The notes: generated from the letters alone by a model not told the origin. A DNA stretch of 64,000 nucleotides from Dysidea avara (GCF_963678975.1 NC_089284.1:2918946-2982945), one strand, 5' to 3'; positions 45,273 to 57,351 are shown, counted from the stretch's first letter. Made by a program: numbers and translations.

Positions 45273-46310
45273 ATGGCAGCCTTGGAAAACTATAATGATA
45301 TTGTGACTGTTGATTCTTCTTTCCGAAGTTGTCTTATCAAAGATGTTCAAATCCGGAGGCGTCTTGGCAGGGGAACTAACAGCACGATCTTTGAAGGAAC
45401 ATGGGAAGGCATGATAGTTGCTGTTAAGCGAATCCACTTCACTAATTTCGATCAACTAAGCGAACAAGAGCAAGAAATAGTGAGAACCAAATTAGTGATA
45501 GAATGCGACCGCGTTAATCGACTACGCCACTCCAACATCGTCCATTTTTTGGGAATTTACTTACCTCTCCATGCCGAGCCCCATGCGAAGATACCCAGTG
45601 TGGTGATGGAGCCAGTCCATTGCAACCTTAATTATTTATTGGAGCAAAATGATGTCGTTCCTCTAGAAATGAAGACGTCAATTCTTCACCAGGTTAGTCT
45701 TGGCCTTCAGTATCTGCATTCACGTGACTCGGCCATCGTTCGTGGAAATCTCACAAGCAAAAATGTCCTAATTTCAAAGGGGATGGAAGCAAAGATCACC
45801 GTCCTGGGATCCATCCGCTTTGTACACCCTGAGTTACACCCCTTTGGAACTGGCAGATCACCTGAAATTCAAGACTTTGTGGCCCCTGAAATACTGATTA
45901 ACCCCAAAAACATATATGGACCTAAAACAGATGTGTTTTCATTTGGTTGCATTATGTTGCATACGTTCTCCCAGCAGTGGCCCACTCCATCACAGAATGT
46001 GACCCATTTTCAATCAGAAATGAAAAGGCGTGCTCAGTACGCTAGTAAAATTCCAAAAGATGTAGAAGCAATAATTCCTCTGATAGCAAACTGTCTGGAA
46101 AATCAACCACATAACCGACCAACTGCTGAAGAAGTGTATGACCAGCTGAAAACAATAGTAGCTAGGAGACAGCACACTTTACCAGATAACTTGCTGCAGG
46201 CACAGATAATGTTGCATGAGACCAAATGTCAACACAAAGTTAAAGAGGCAGAGTTAGAAGCACTGAGGTTAGATCTGTCAAAGCTACAGGTGATACCTCC
46301 TCAAAAACAG
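45273..46310 (+). CDS. Kinase-Kelch gene 2, exon 1: predicted pseudokinase
   Basis: Encodes residues 1-346, paralogous to gene 1. The glycine loop (GRGTNSTIFEG, 32-42), VAVK (Lys52) and helix-C Glu77 are kept. The catalytic loop reads IVRGNLTSKN, so the HRD motif is RGN and Asp becomes Asn159. DFG/DLG is VLG, with Val177 replacing the metal-binding Asp. VAPE (203-206) and DVFSFG remain, so the fold is likely preserved while phosphotransfer is not. Residues about 300-340 (…HKVKEAELEALRLDLSKL…) form a predicted coiled coil. Donor options are CAG|GTATTG at 46310 and CAG|GTGATA at 46289, both phase 0. Without splicing, translation ends at 46337. Confidence 0.9.
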
Positions 46311-49300
46311 GTATTGTTTGTTTCATGGTGTGCATGAATTCATTATAGAATAGTAAACTAGTAAGTCATTATTGGGGCAAGCTTGTAGCTATGCAAATAG
46401 TAAATGACATGTTGCTACTCTTCCATAGAGTCAGCCTTGCTGCAGTGTGGTTAGAACGCCTTCCATTCCTGACCATGTAGTAGCTGGCATGTCCAAATGT
46501 GAGTATTTCTCCCAAAGTTGGAGTCCATCATCAACTATTATACACACGCAGGGGGATAGGACAAGCCCATGTGCACATGTAATGGTATTGCGCAAGTACT
46601 GAAAATGTTTCACGTGAGCTGAATAGTCTCTGTACAAAAGTAGAGAAAGGGATGCGATGTGGTATGACACATATTTTTCAGTTCTACTTAGTTTGTTTGC
46701 AATGGTGCGATTCACTATCAGAAAAAATACTCTCATTATGGACTTGCAGTAATGATGCGTGGCTGCCATATAAAGGTTATGACAGTTAATGGGTTAAATA
46801 ATTCACCTTAATGTCACCTTATATATTTGTCAATTTGTTTTTTTCATATTATCACTGCATTCAGCATGGCATGGCTCTAATAATATCAATCAAGCCATGC
46901 CGCCAGCACAACACAACAAGATGAGGTGGGCTGGCATTACAGGTTGGTCAACTCAGAGTGACAATAGTAATTTGCTTCTGTTGCTTTAATTTGCTTCTTC
47001 AATGAATATTTTTACACTCTAAAGATGTACCACAATGTACTGCAAGACATGCCATACTTCCAGTAGACTCCCAACTGTATTGTTCTACTGTCAATGGCAA
47101 AAGGATACATAGGTAGTATATTAAAAATTATTAATTTTAAAATGAACTACAGGATTTCCCACCGAGCTATGCTGTAATACCATCATTCATCTCTTGTTTC
47201 ACTACTTTTTATCACTTGGATTCCTTAAAAGTAGTAATTTTTAATATACTAGTTTGTTTGGATTTTTGTTATAGCATACAGCTATACACATGTGACTGTT
47301 CTATTAGGGTGGCTGCTATATTAGAGTATCTCAAGTCAGCCTTTCACCTACCAGAGTGTGTATCACTATTTCATATTTTATTGTACTCTCATTATGAATA
47401 CAGCTAGACCAATAATAACGGGGTTTGTCATCGTGATCGAGTAAATAGTTTGTTAAGAGGCATGGTCCCAGTTATTAATCAACCAATTAGGTGTGGCATT
47501 GAACCTATTGTGAAGTTATAGATACTACCGAACATAAGCGCTTAAATAAGTTTGCGGTGTCTAAATATGCTGCTCAAGGAAAGTGTTGATAGGGAAAATT
47601 AATGTCTCATTGCATGAAGAAGAATGAAGACAAGCCTGATAAAAGTTAAAAAGGAAAGACAAGACACGGAAGGCACACACTGGTCAGAACCCCAAAAGGC
47701 ACATCTCACTGGTGAGTTTTTTATTGTGGCATAAAATGGTAGCCGTGTGCTGCTTTGTTTAACCTCCAGCCTTGCGATTGTGGTCAGGCAGATGAAAGTT
47801 CCGAGTTTTGGTGATTTAAAAAAATTATATATCATGGCCACCTGTAAGTGTTTTCTTGTTTTTAATGCTGTATTTGATGTTAGATTGACTAATATTTTTC
47901 CATAAAGGTGATTTTCGTCACGTAAGATGTTTCTAGGTTTAGGTGGCGCACACAATTTTTTTGGGGGGGATCCCTACTTAAACAGTACTACTGTACTGTT
48001 TAATACAGCAGCTATAACATCATACAGCTTAATCTTTGTGTTGTCAATACAGTTTCATTAAGTGTCTAAATGAGAAAATGTATTGTGTGCTTTTTCTGGC
48101 TCATTATTATTCAGTACATACCATGTCCAGCCCGTTTGGTGTGAACTAGGATTTGATAATCCGAGTTGATTGAAAGTAACCTGGGACAGTGTGAATGGGG
48201 CACAATTATGGAAAAGTTAACTCATTAGAATAGGCTAGTAGTTATAGTAGTTACTTGGTGTCTTGTATTATAATGAAATGAAACAGAATGATAATGTTTG
48301 CTTGTGATAATTGTGCTCTTGTCATATGAAGAAGTGGCTACATGCTGTCCAAAATGTGCTATATCAAGCCAATAAGACATGTCTCTGAGCTAAGTGATAT
48401 CAAACAGTTGGGAAATCAAGATCATAGCATCAAGCTATGCTTGGCTGAAGGGATCAGTCAGTCATTATTTTAGTTTCAATATATATTAAGCTTGTGGTAA
48501 CTTATCAGTAGTTTTGGTCTACCAAGTTGTTGTAGATAGATTTTTTGATAAGCAAAGCTTTACCTTAAAATTATAAATTAAAGATCCAAGCGATAATGAA
48601 ACAATATATGAATGATGGTTATTACAGCATAGCTCTGTGAGAAAATCCCTACATTGGCATGTTATAAGAATTATTTTGTTCAATTCCAAATAATTAAATA
48701 TACTAGTCTGTTTAGTTTTGTTACTTATGAAACTAACTGTGTAGAATTACTTAAACAAACACTAATCATTATTATTATTAGCACTTTACAGTGACTAGCA
48801 CTGAAGGTCTGACAGCAACATGTGCTGCAGCCTTAGGATTACCTAACTTAATTTCAAGGACTTAGACCTAATGACTTGACCTAGTGACATGTAATAATTA
48901 TTAACTGTATTTGATTGTAATTGTACTGCACATCAGCATTATACCCTGGAGGGTCCTGCTGATTAAAAATATAGCTTACAACTATACATGTGTGACTGTT
49001 CTATTAGGGTGACTGCTGTATTAGAGTATTTCAGCCAGCCCCAATCAGCGTTGAAACCGGGTCGGGTCATCCGGGTCACATTTTCTCCGGGTCATCCGGG
49101 TCTGACCCGGTTTACAATTTACCGGGTCTGACCCGGATTGGATCACGTGAGAAACGAAATTGTTCGTTTGACGACGTGGAAACTTATAAACGCTATCGCG
49201 TAGCTCTTTCGTGAGCCACGCCCACTTATCGCATTACCAACATACGCTCAGCCACGCTCATTTGTTAGTAAGTGTAGTATGTAGCACGAAATTGAGGGTA

Positions 49301-52300
49301 TCTATGGTGAGGGGTAGCTATTGTCAGTAGGTGAAGACCTTTTTTTCTTTTTTTTTTTTTGGTCTTCAACCTACAGCTAGGCTGAAGTTGCAATATTTAC
49401 TCAACACGAATCGAACGCTCAAAATGTAGACTCGTTTGCTCGCTCGAGACTAGCCGAAACACGTCTCGGCTTTAATTAATCCGGGTCAATCCGGGTCACA
49501 TCCGGGTCAAATCCGGGTCAGTGGGTCATCCGGGTCAGCAGTAGTGACCCGGTTTCAACGTTGGCCCCAATGGGGGTGTGATTACTATTTCATATTTTCA
49601 CCATGCTATTATTCTAAACACAGCTAGAGGTGAGATCATCATGGTTTGATTAAATAAATTGTTAAGAGGTGTGATCTCTACGCTTGATAGCTATTAATCA
49701 ACCTAATGGGTGTGGATCTTGTGAAGATACAGGTATCTATTGGGTGTCAGTACATTTTACAGCAGCGTAAGCACTTTAAATAATTTTGTGTGGTGTCTAA
49801 ATATGCTGCTCAAGGAAAGTGTTGATACGGAAAATTCTATCCCACTGAAGCCTTACATAAAAGTAAAAAACTGGGAGTATATGGTAGTTAAACCCTGGGA
49901 ATGGTAGTTAAACCCCAGTGCATATATGAAAGACGACATATATTAACACATTCAATTGAAAGAAGTGCAATCAAAGCAAATTGAAGCCTTACACATATAA
50001 AACTACAAGCTCAGCAAAAATTGAAGCCATACATATTGTAAAACTGTAGTCTTGCCCCCATCCGCCCCATTGAGAGTGTGGGTGTCTGGGGAGGAGACTA
50101 GATTGTATAGTGAAACTACAAGTTCAGCTTAAAATTGAAGCCACACACACAACTGACTTTCTTGTCTAGCCTTACTGACACACTGTTTGTGAACTTGACT
50201 GTTTCAAAGTGTGAGATAGAAGCCAGTTAAACCCCACCTACACTCGTAGGATATCTAGTTATCAACACCTTGGCCTCGGGTTGATAATTACGATATCCTA
50301 CTTGTGGTGGGGTTTACCTGTAACTTAACACTTCGATATGATTTTATGACAGCCAGCCTGATTGAAGATAAAAGGCATAGAAGGCACGCAGTTGTCAGAA
50401 CTCCAAAAGACACATGCCACTGGTGAATTTGTTATTGTGGCATAAAATTGTGGCTATGTGCTGCTTCATTTGGCCTCCAGCTTTGTGACTGTGGTCAGGC
50501 AGGCAAGCTGGCAAACAAAAGGTCGAGTTTCAGCATTTAAAAAAATTGCACCTGTAAGTGTTTTCTTGTTTCTAAAGCTGTATTTGATGTCATAAAGGTG
50601 ATTTTCATCACGTAAGATGTCTCTAGGATGATTTTAAAGGTGGCGTGCATCACTTTAGGGGCGAGATCCCTACTTAAACAGTACTACCAAAGTGGTCATT
50701 ACACTTCATTTTCAGCTTTATGTTGTTCAGCCCGTTACACAGCATTACACACGAAGAACACTATGAGAAGGACCTCTGCAATCAATCCAATCATAGCAGA
50801 AAACTTGGACAATTCCTGTTACAAACATATAGTGAAGCCATCACGTGGTGCTGCCGCAAATCGACACCTTGCGCTGTCAGCAAAAATAAATGGGACACAG
50901 GTAAGTCAATGAAGTATGCATTATACTTACTGTAGTATGTCAAAAGGCACCTGTTGGGCTGAAGCAACATCAAAAGTAGCCTTAGCCATTATCAAAAACA
51001 TATTATAATATATAAAACTAGTGCTGAAATGAATAGCAGTTTTTTACTCTTCAAATAGTTGTGAACAAAACAACTGATTATTCTTTAAGCAAATACTGAT
51101 ATCTTTGTTGGGAAGTAAGGTAAAGCCTGAGAGATATTTCTATTTCTTCTAAAATAGGAATTTTTCAGTATGACTATGCCACTTTGTACACAATCTCAAG
51201 CTTCTAGGTTGGCTTTATTCTTCTGATCACAACTTACTACAGTGTGAAAGAATATTCAAATAGCATGTTAACAAATCGAATAATGTCATGCCGACCAAAT
51301 AGTCGAATATCTGAATAATTGTTTCAGTACTATATAAAATGTGTAATGTATTGCCTTGTGGTAACCATGAGCATGCATTTGCTAAACTATTCCAAATTTT
51401 GCCATCATATGTACCACTTAATATAATAAAATGAGCTGATGACATTGTTAAATTTTGACATACAGGTCAATAGAAACACTGCTAATTTTTGGAAAAACCT
51501 GAAGCTAACATGGCAGCAGTGTGCGAATCTTCCTAGGAAGCAATGGGTTACATCTGTTACTGAACTTGATGGGAAAGTGTATGTTGTTGTGGAAGATCGC
51601 CAAAAAGCATGTGATATGACCCTCATGTATGCTCCCAACAAGGACCACTGGTCCATGCTACCAACACTACCATGTTGGCGTTATAGTCTAGTAAGTATAT
51701 CTAACAGGAAACTGCTATTGGCTATTGGAGGAGCTACTGGTGGAAAGGTGATCAATAAGATATTCAAATGGGACAAGAAGAACGAGAAGTGGTTCACTTC
51801 ATATCCTGACATGCCAACTGCAAGATGCTTTCCCTCGTGTATTTCCCATGAATCATCAGTGATAGTAGCTGGTGGATTGACAAATTTGATATTGCAGACT
51901 GCTGCTATGACAAGAATAGTAGAAGTTCTTTATATCACTGAGTCAGACACTGACTCACACTGGAGTGTGGTTGAACAATTGCCACATATTACATATCAAG
52001 CCATTCCTCTAATTGTTAATGATAACTTGTACATTGCTGGAGGATATGATAAAGATAATGAGAGTACATGTAATGTAGTGACTGCATCTCTACCACAACT
52101 ACTACAGAGTAGTAACAACAACACTAGTAGTGATCAAGTGTGGAACAAACTACCTGACATGCCTTACTCCTCATACTCCATCAACCATTATCAAGGTCAT
52201 CTGATCACCTTCACTGGAGATCATTTGGTTGAACAATGTGGTGAAGATGAACCAGTATGGAAATTAGCTCCACTGATCCACATCTACAATCCTGATACCA

Positions 52301-52494
52301 AGTCCTGGGACTGTGTTGGGGAAAATCCCCATGGATACCATTTTGGAAGTTCTGTACATTTGGAGGAAGGTAAAATTTTATTTGTAGGAGGCATGACTGG
52401 TACACACCAAATATATAAAGAAGATGATATAGTAACAACCTGTCTGATGTTAACACTTACACCTCATTTAACACTCATTGACAATCATTACTAG
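45273..52494 (+). CDS. Kinase-Kelch fusion gene 2 (whole gene, incompletely resolved)
   Basis: Same strand and order as gene 1: kinase-like exon, small linker exons (46429-46498 and 46865-46925), terminal Kelch exon (51466-52494). The last linker exon found ends in phase 2, while the Kelch exon is open in phase 0 and would hit a stop if joined directly. So at least one exon between 46926 and 51465 is missing from this model, or exon 3 ends elsewhere. Tandem duplication with gene 1 is the simplest origin. Confidence 0.65.
46429..46498 (+). CDS. Kinase-Kelch gene 2, candidate exon 2
   Basis: 70 nt between CTCTTCCATAG and AAAT|GTGAGT, phase 0 in and phase 1 out, open. Encodes SQPCCSVVRTPSIPDHVVAG plus a few residues. 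No domain. Confidence 0.45.
46865..46925 (+). CDS. Kinase-Kelch gene 2, candidate exon 3
   Basis: 61 nt between TGCATTCAG and GATGAG|GTGGGC, continuing the phase of exon 2. Encodes a polar segment with NNINQAMPPAQHNK. It ends in phase 2, which does not match the Kelch exon. Confidence 0.35.
47100..47230. mobile_element. Small inverted-repeat MITE in gene 2 intron
   Basis: TAGTATATTAAAAATTATTA near 47113 pairs imperfectly with AGTAGTAATTTTTAATATAC near 47231. The interior CTTGTTTCACTACTTTTTA resembles the MITE at 29600-30290. Confidence 0.5.
47265..47990 (+). repeat. Dispersed repeat family R2, copy 1
   Basis: Begins with GTGACTGTTCTATTAGGGTG…TATTAGAGTATCTC. Includes GTGTCTAAATATGCTGCTCA and GAAAGTGTTGATA, then GTTAAAAAGGAAAG…CACGTAAGATGT. 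The same order recurs at 48965-50690. Confidence 0.65.
49046..49563. mobile_element. hAT-type MITE with GGGTCA-rich arms and 8-bp duplication
   Basis: 518 bp with ends CAGCGTTGAAACCGGGTC and GACCCGGTTTCAACGTTG, flanked by GCCCCAAT (49038-49045 and 49564-49571). Both arms contain repeated CCGGGTCA/CCGGGTCT words, and a run of about 20 C/T-rich bases (TTTTTTCTTTTTTTTTT type) lies inside. Non-coding. Confidence 0.85.
50226..50325. repeat. Imperfect hairpin
   Basis: AAACCCCACCTACACTCGTA and GGATATC…TTATCAACACC pair with GGGTTGATAATTACGATATC and CTACTTGTGGTGGGGTTT. Arms of about 40 bp; a small hairpin MITE is likely. Confidence 0.65.
50690..51010 (-). repeat. Dispersed repeat family R1, inverted partial copy
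   Basis: AAAGTGGTCATTACACTTCA… and CATCACGTGGTGCTGCCGCA…, GTCAAAAGGCACCTGT match the other R1 copies in inverted orientation. Confidence 0.55.
51466..52494 (+). CDS. Kinase-Kelch gene 2, terminal exon: Kelch propeller
   Basis: 343 codons including the stop after acceptor GACATACAG, phase 0. Six Kelch-like repeats: a degenerate first blade (VYVVVED), then AIGGAT, VAGGLT, IAGGYD, a degenerate ITFTGD and FVGGMT. Trp-containing strands include DHWSMLP, EKWFTSYP, SHWSVVEQLP, QVWNKLP and KSWDCV. The start (WQQCANLP) matches that of gene 1. It probably supplies a binding surface for the pseudokinase module. Confidence 0.8.
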   Translation, partial: VNRNTANFWKNLKLTWQQCANLPRKQWVTSVTELDGKVYVVVEDRQKACDMTLMYAPNKDHWSMLPTLPCWRYSLVSISNRKLLLAIGGATGGKVINKIFKWDKKNEKWFTSYPDMPTARCFPSCISHESSVIVAGGLTNLILQTAAMTRIVEVLYITESDTDSHWSVVEQLPHITYQAIPLIVNDNLYIAGGYDKDNESTCNVVTASLPQLLQSSNNNTSSDQVWNKLPDMPYSSYSINHYQGHLITFTGDHLVEQCGEDEPVWKLAPLIHIYNPDTKSWDCVGENPHGYHFGSSVHLEEGKILFVGGMTGTHQIYKEDDIVTTCLMLTLTPHLTLIDNHY

Positions 52495-54860
52495 TTTAAT
52501 GAATTCACTCTAACATGTATACAATTATTATGTATTGTATAATGATTGTGTATAATACCGAGTCAATGTGTGCGTGCATGTCTTTCGGTACTTGGTAATA
52601 CAAACAGATTTACAGTGGAGCACACTACATGTGCTTAATCTGATTGGGACTTCACTTAATCTTGCGGTGCATCACGTGTCTGTGATGTTTGTGCACTCCA
52701 GCATTTTTACAGTTTAGGTCACTTATTGTTAATTTTATGTTTCAGATCAATGCAGGCGGCTCATTATTTATTGCAATCAACTGACTGTTTTATTAGAGTT
52801 AGCTGAATGCTCTATTAGTGTATCTCGATCTGTTAATAATCATTATATCGATAGGTGAAAGGGATAAAGTCCCTTCTCCTGACATTAGAATTAGTCTTCA
52901 GCCTATATCTAGCCTTCTTTTCTCTATAATTATATGCCTAGCCATGTAAGCAAGTTCATTTAAAACTTCTATACAATCATTAAACATTGAGATGAAGTAA
53001 TGAACTCATAATAATGACCAAATTTAAGCATTAAGACTGCACACAAATTATATAGAGATGCAATTGTGTTTTACTGAAATGATAGTGTACAGTATATGCA
53101 TCTAACCATGCATGCACGTGAATGTATATCTCAGTTATCCAAATGGGCTGATGTAATTAAGATCCATGCAGCAAGCAATTATAGAAGTTTAACAATTAGG
53201 GGCTATATAGCTCCAGAGCTGCATGTGTACTTTTGCATGATCTTGCATGCTGGTATATAGGCCCAATATGTACAAGTTGAGCTGGATCCTGAAACAGCTA
53301 AAAATGAAAATTGGTTTTTTTTCCTCAAGAGAATTAAATTAACATTTCAGCCAACCAGATGATGGTGACAGTAAAGGGTCATCAACAGACATCTGTGGTT
53401 TGGCTCCATTACAAGGGTTGTGACGAATATTGGCTTCCCTATAATGTATGGTGGAAATTTTAAATGGCTGTAACTATTGTGTTAGGCATTTGAACGAAAA
53501 GATTTTGAAGTATTTGTAGTGGGTCAGGCAGTACTACAAATGAGCTAAATTTCAAGATTGATTGCGTGTGATTGTATCCATGAGTTATTAAATGTTTTTG
53601 AGGATCAGCTGAACACGTACATACTATAGGTATAGGAATATAGTGAGAGAAATGAAGGTATAGCATGAAAGACGCTGCACATAATTGTATAACAGAAAAG
53701 AGAGCGTCATGTATTTAGTCTGTTATGCATGGAGAAGAGACTATCTGCTTAGTCTTTGAGAGTTGTCTACATGCATTGAAGCTGCCAGCCATGCATGTAT
53801 ATAGTAAGAGTTAGAAATATTGCACTTCTAGATAAACATACTTTTGGAAATTAATAATAGAATACTGGCTTCTTACTGTAGCCGGATAGTTTTTTATTAC
53901 CTGTGGCATCCATGTAGAGTTGTTGTATAATTTTGTTTCGTATGACCTCTCTCTATTAGCAATACTATATACTGAATATGCACAAATTTATTATTTCAGT
54001 CAGTATTAAGTCATTATAAGAAAAGTGACAATTCTCTCCTGTTCAACCACTGAGGTAAACACAATGTATTTAATTTCTACAGATGGGATACTCTTCTAAT
54101 AGAGTAGTCAAATATTCTAAGAGCTTTCATAGCTTTGATAACAAATATTTTCATTCAAAGTAAACCTGCAAGAAAGACAACATGCATGATCACCCTCTTG
54201 GAAACAGCCTTAAAAGCCTGGGTGAAAAAGTTGTGAAATCAAAGGTGGCAATGGCTACAATGATATTAATGCACACAGCCATTATTGAAAATATATGTGA
54301 CTGGATCTGCGAAAATTAGTCTTATCGCCCAAGACAGGAAGTTTGATTTTTTCACACAAACACAAAGCTTTATGAATGCACTATCAAATCTTACTGTCAC
54401 AGATAACCACAGTAAAGTGGTCTGCTTTTTTCAAGCACATTGGCGAGCCATATGGGTGGTTTGAGGTCTTGATGGAGCACTGGCTAACCAGGATATAGCT
54501 GTGTGTGGCTATACAGCTCCGTGGTGTTGGACAATGACCTGTGGCCCACATAGCTTGGCCTAATTCATCCCAACAAATTCCTCTTCAATATTAAACAACA
54601 TCTCGCCCACTTTCCAGGTCCCCTGCCTCCCACCCCTTTGGAGCTCGCCTGATACAGTCAACCTCAGTTAAAAACTCTAAAATGGTGGGAAACTTAGCTG
54701 TTGAGTAAATTCTTCAGTGGATGATCTGGAGGTAATAAATTGTTGTAAAACGTGTGAAAATTTGGTGCACATAGCTACCACCATTGGCAAGCTACAACAC
54801 TCTGAATATTTAAAACTGGCATTTCTCTATACTTTAAAATGGGTGATAAGACCGGTTTTC
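52495..54860. other. Downstream non-coding region
   Basis: Contains two copies of the dispersed TATTAGAGT motif (about 52780-52830 and 54090-54115). No exon or element boundary recognised. Confidence 0.4.
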
Positions 54861-54867
54861 CCAGAGA

Positions 54868-55625
54868 CAGTCACATGTAGCACTAACATTATTATCTATA
54901 CAAACACAATGATATGATTATTGAAGACAGACTTATGAACAACAGCAAAGTGGCCATTATACGCTTTGTTTTCAGCTATATTCAGTCTATTATATACATT
55001 AGAAACAATGGGAGAAGGATTTCTGAAATCATTCAGTCACAACAGAAAATTTGGACAATTCCCGTCAAATATAGGGAAGCCATCATGTGGTGCTACCTCG
55101 AATTGACACCTTGCTTTGTTAGCAAAAATAAATGGGATACAAAGGAGGACACAGCTAAGTCCATGAAGTATGATTGTACCTGCGGTATCCCAAGACACCA
55201 GTTGGGCTGAAGTGACATTGAACAGTGAAAAAATCAAGCCCGTAGCCAGTCACATGTAGCACTAACATTATTATCTATACAAACACAATGATATGATTAT
55301 TGAAGACAGACTTATGAACAACAGCAAAGTGGCCATTATACGCTTTGTTTTCAGCTATATTCAGTCTATTATATACATTAGAAACAATGGGAGAAGGATT
55401 TCTGAAATCATTCAGTCACAACAGAAAATTTGGACAATTCCCGTCAAATATAGGGAAGCCATCATGTGGTGCTACCTCGAATTGACACCTTGCTTTGTTA
55501 GCAAAAATAAATGGGATACAAAGGAGGACACAGCTAAGTCCATGAAGTATGATTGTACCTGCGGTATCCCAAGACACCAGTTGGGCTGAAGTGACATTGA
55601 ACAGTGAAAAAATCAAGCCCGTAGC
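54868..55625 (+). repeat. Perfect 379-bp tandem duplication
   Basis: 54868-55246 and 55247-55625 are identical as far as can be read. The 98-codon open frames inside (54914 and 55293) are identical because of the duplication, not because they code. Both units are R1-family sequence. Absence of differences implies a very recent event or an assembly artefact. Confidence 0.9.
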
Positions 55626-55860
55626 CTTAGCCATTATTGAGATATGCGCTTGTCCGAAGGTATCAGACAGTCAGTAGAAAATTTCACTAAATAAAGCAAC
55701 TTTTTGGCTGTGTTTCAGGTCACACTGAAGGCACTTTTGGGCTTGGTTATATATACCTAACCAATACTACCAAGATACCATGAAGGTATTGTGGGGCTGG
55801 TTTCAGGGTGATATTTTTAGCCAGAAGAGCCCAAACTTTCATGATCCCTAAGTAATAGTT
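55626..55860 (-). repeat. End of R1-family inverted copy
   Basis: Continues R1 past the duplication and ends TTTCATGATCCCTAA, the complement of the start of copy 1 at 28930. Confidence 0.6.
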
Positions 55861-57240
55861 AGACTTCAGACCACAGGGGTCTAAGTAATTTAGTAACCTG
55901 ATGGCCCTGTGTCAGGGCAGCGATGCCACTACTACAGGGCATGAGGGTAAATTACTTTGACACCTGTGGTTTTATTTTGACCCTTTATGTAGTTGTTACA
56001 CCTTAACACTCTTGACAGCTGTTTGTAACAGAGAAATGCATCATTAATTAGTAGAAACAAGCTCACCCATAACTGTTAATATTTATTTACAGGTGGCGAT
56101 GGGTTGCCAGCGCTACCAATGCAGGTGCGTATAATAAACATGAAAAGGGTCTAAGTAAACAAGGGAAGGGTCTAAGTAAATCCAAAATCCACCACAACAG
56201 GGTCTAATATACAGTACTATCATTCTGTATGATGTACTATTGTATTTGGTAATGTTCTAATAAAATGCACATTTTTTAAGGACTTCTAATAGAACATACA
56301 TAGAATGTTCCAGAACAATCTAGTTGGAACAATCTAGTACTTCTATTGACAGATTATAAACATTTGTTTTAAAGTAAATTTTCATTTATAAAAAGTGAGG
56401 TGATTATAGCCATGATAGCAGTGGTTCAATGGTTAAGGATGCAGGTGTCAGGTATGGAGGTCCCTGACTTGAACTGTGGTAAGTATTTTTGACATTTAAA
56501 AAAATCTTTTTTACTCTGCAGTGACTAGTACTGCTCTATATACTTGTTTGGCTTTTTCCTTATAACTTTGTACTGTAACTCTAATGTTTTTCAAACCATC
56601 AAAAGGCACTACTATGATGATCACACCACTTTTCAAGTTATTCCCATACTTGGTTTACCTTGTAGCCATGAAAGAAATTTGATCTTTTTAAATGAATAAA
56701 CACTCATAACTCCTTGGATATTCATCAGATTCATAACAAACTTGGTACATGAATTCACCTTTATATGCTCTTCATTTGTCCCAAAGATTGAGGCAATTGA
56801 GTTACATGTTTTATATCAATTTTTGCAAAGTGTGCAAAAATAAATCAAAGCCCCCGTAGCCCCCTACAGCTTAAGAGGTAGAAAAAATAAACTGAAACTT
56901 TGACTGTCCATATCTCATAAATGGCTGGTGTGAATTTAATTAAACTTGTTGTGTGGCTTACCCTACCCGGCAGACAGCTATAATGCTAAAAAATGATGTG
57001 ATTTGGAGTTGTCATGAAGCTATAGTTTCACAAGTGAAGATCCTGCTTTCTTTCTTCCTGTCAATATACTCACTGTGTGATGCTGGCTTTCTATGCTGCA
57101 TGACACACTATTGTGTGTCTTGATATTGTACTTCCTGGTCTTCTTGCTTGGAGCATTTATCTCATGTGTCCAAACTGCTTCAATTTTTGGTGATTAGACT
57201 ATCAGTAAGTGTCCATATAATCTATTTCTTTGTATACCAA
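55861..57240. other. Non-coding with a SINE-like insertion
   Basis: Repeated GGTCTAAGTAA words at 55880-56190 and the tRNA-like segment described separately. No gene. Confidence 0.4.
56407..56640 (+). mobile_element. tRNA-like SINE
   Basis: AGTGGTTCAATGGTTAAGGA resembles a pol III A box, and GGTCCCTGACTTGAACTG about 40 bp on resembles a diverged B box (GGTTCGAATC class). A 3' body follows. No acceptor stem, so not a working tRNA gene. Confidence 0.45.
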
Positions 57241-57254
57241 AAAGTTATTTTCTA

Positions 57255-57344
57255 TGTAATACCACCTCAATAATCCGACATCCTTGCTAATCCAACACAA
57301 TTTTCTTATCCCAATGAATGTTGGATTATAGAGGTTTCACTGTA
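57255..57344. mobile_element. pogo/mariner-like MITE remnant
   Basis: Ends GGATTATAGAGGTTTCACTG, the complement of the common CAGTGAAACCTCTATAATCC terminus of Tigger/pogo-type elements. An imperfect inverted partner ACCTCAATAATCCGAC lies at about 57263. Confidence 0.45.
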
Positions 57345-57351
57345 GTTTTAG

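Larger units (their letters stand above)
48965..50690 (+). repeat. Dispersed repeat family R2, copy 2, interrupted
   Basis: Homologous block by block to 47265-47990 but carrying the GGGTCA MITE at 49046-49563 and a hairpin at 50226-50325. A partial third copy of the final segment occurs at about 37690-37880. Confidence 0.6.

Noticed and set aside
54914-55589. Two identical 98-codon frames
   Set aside because: Identity is due to the 379-bp duplication; other copies of the same repeat family do not keep the frame.
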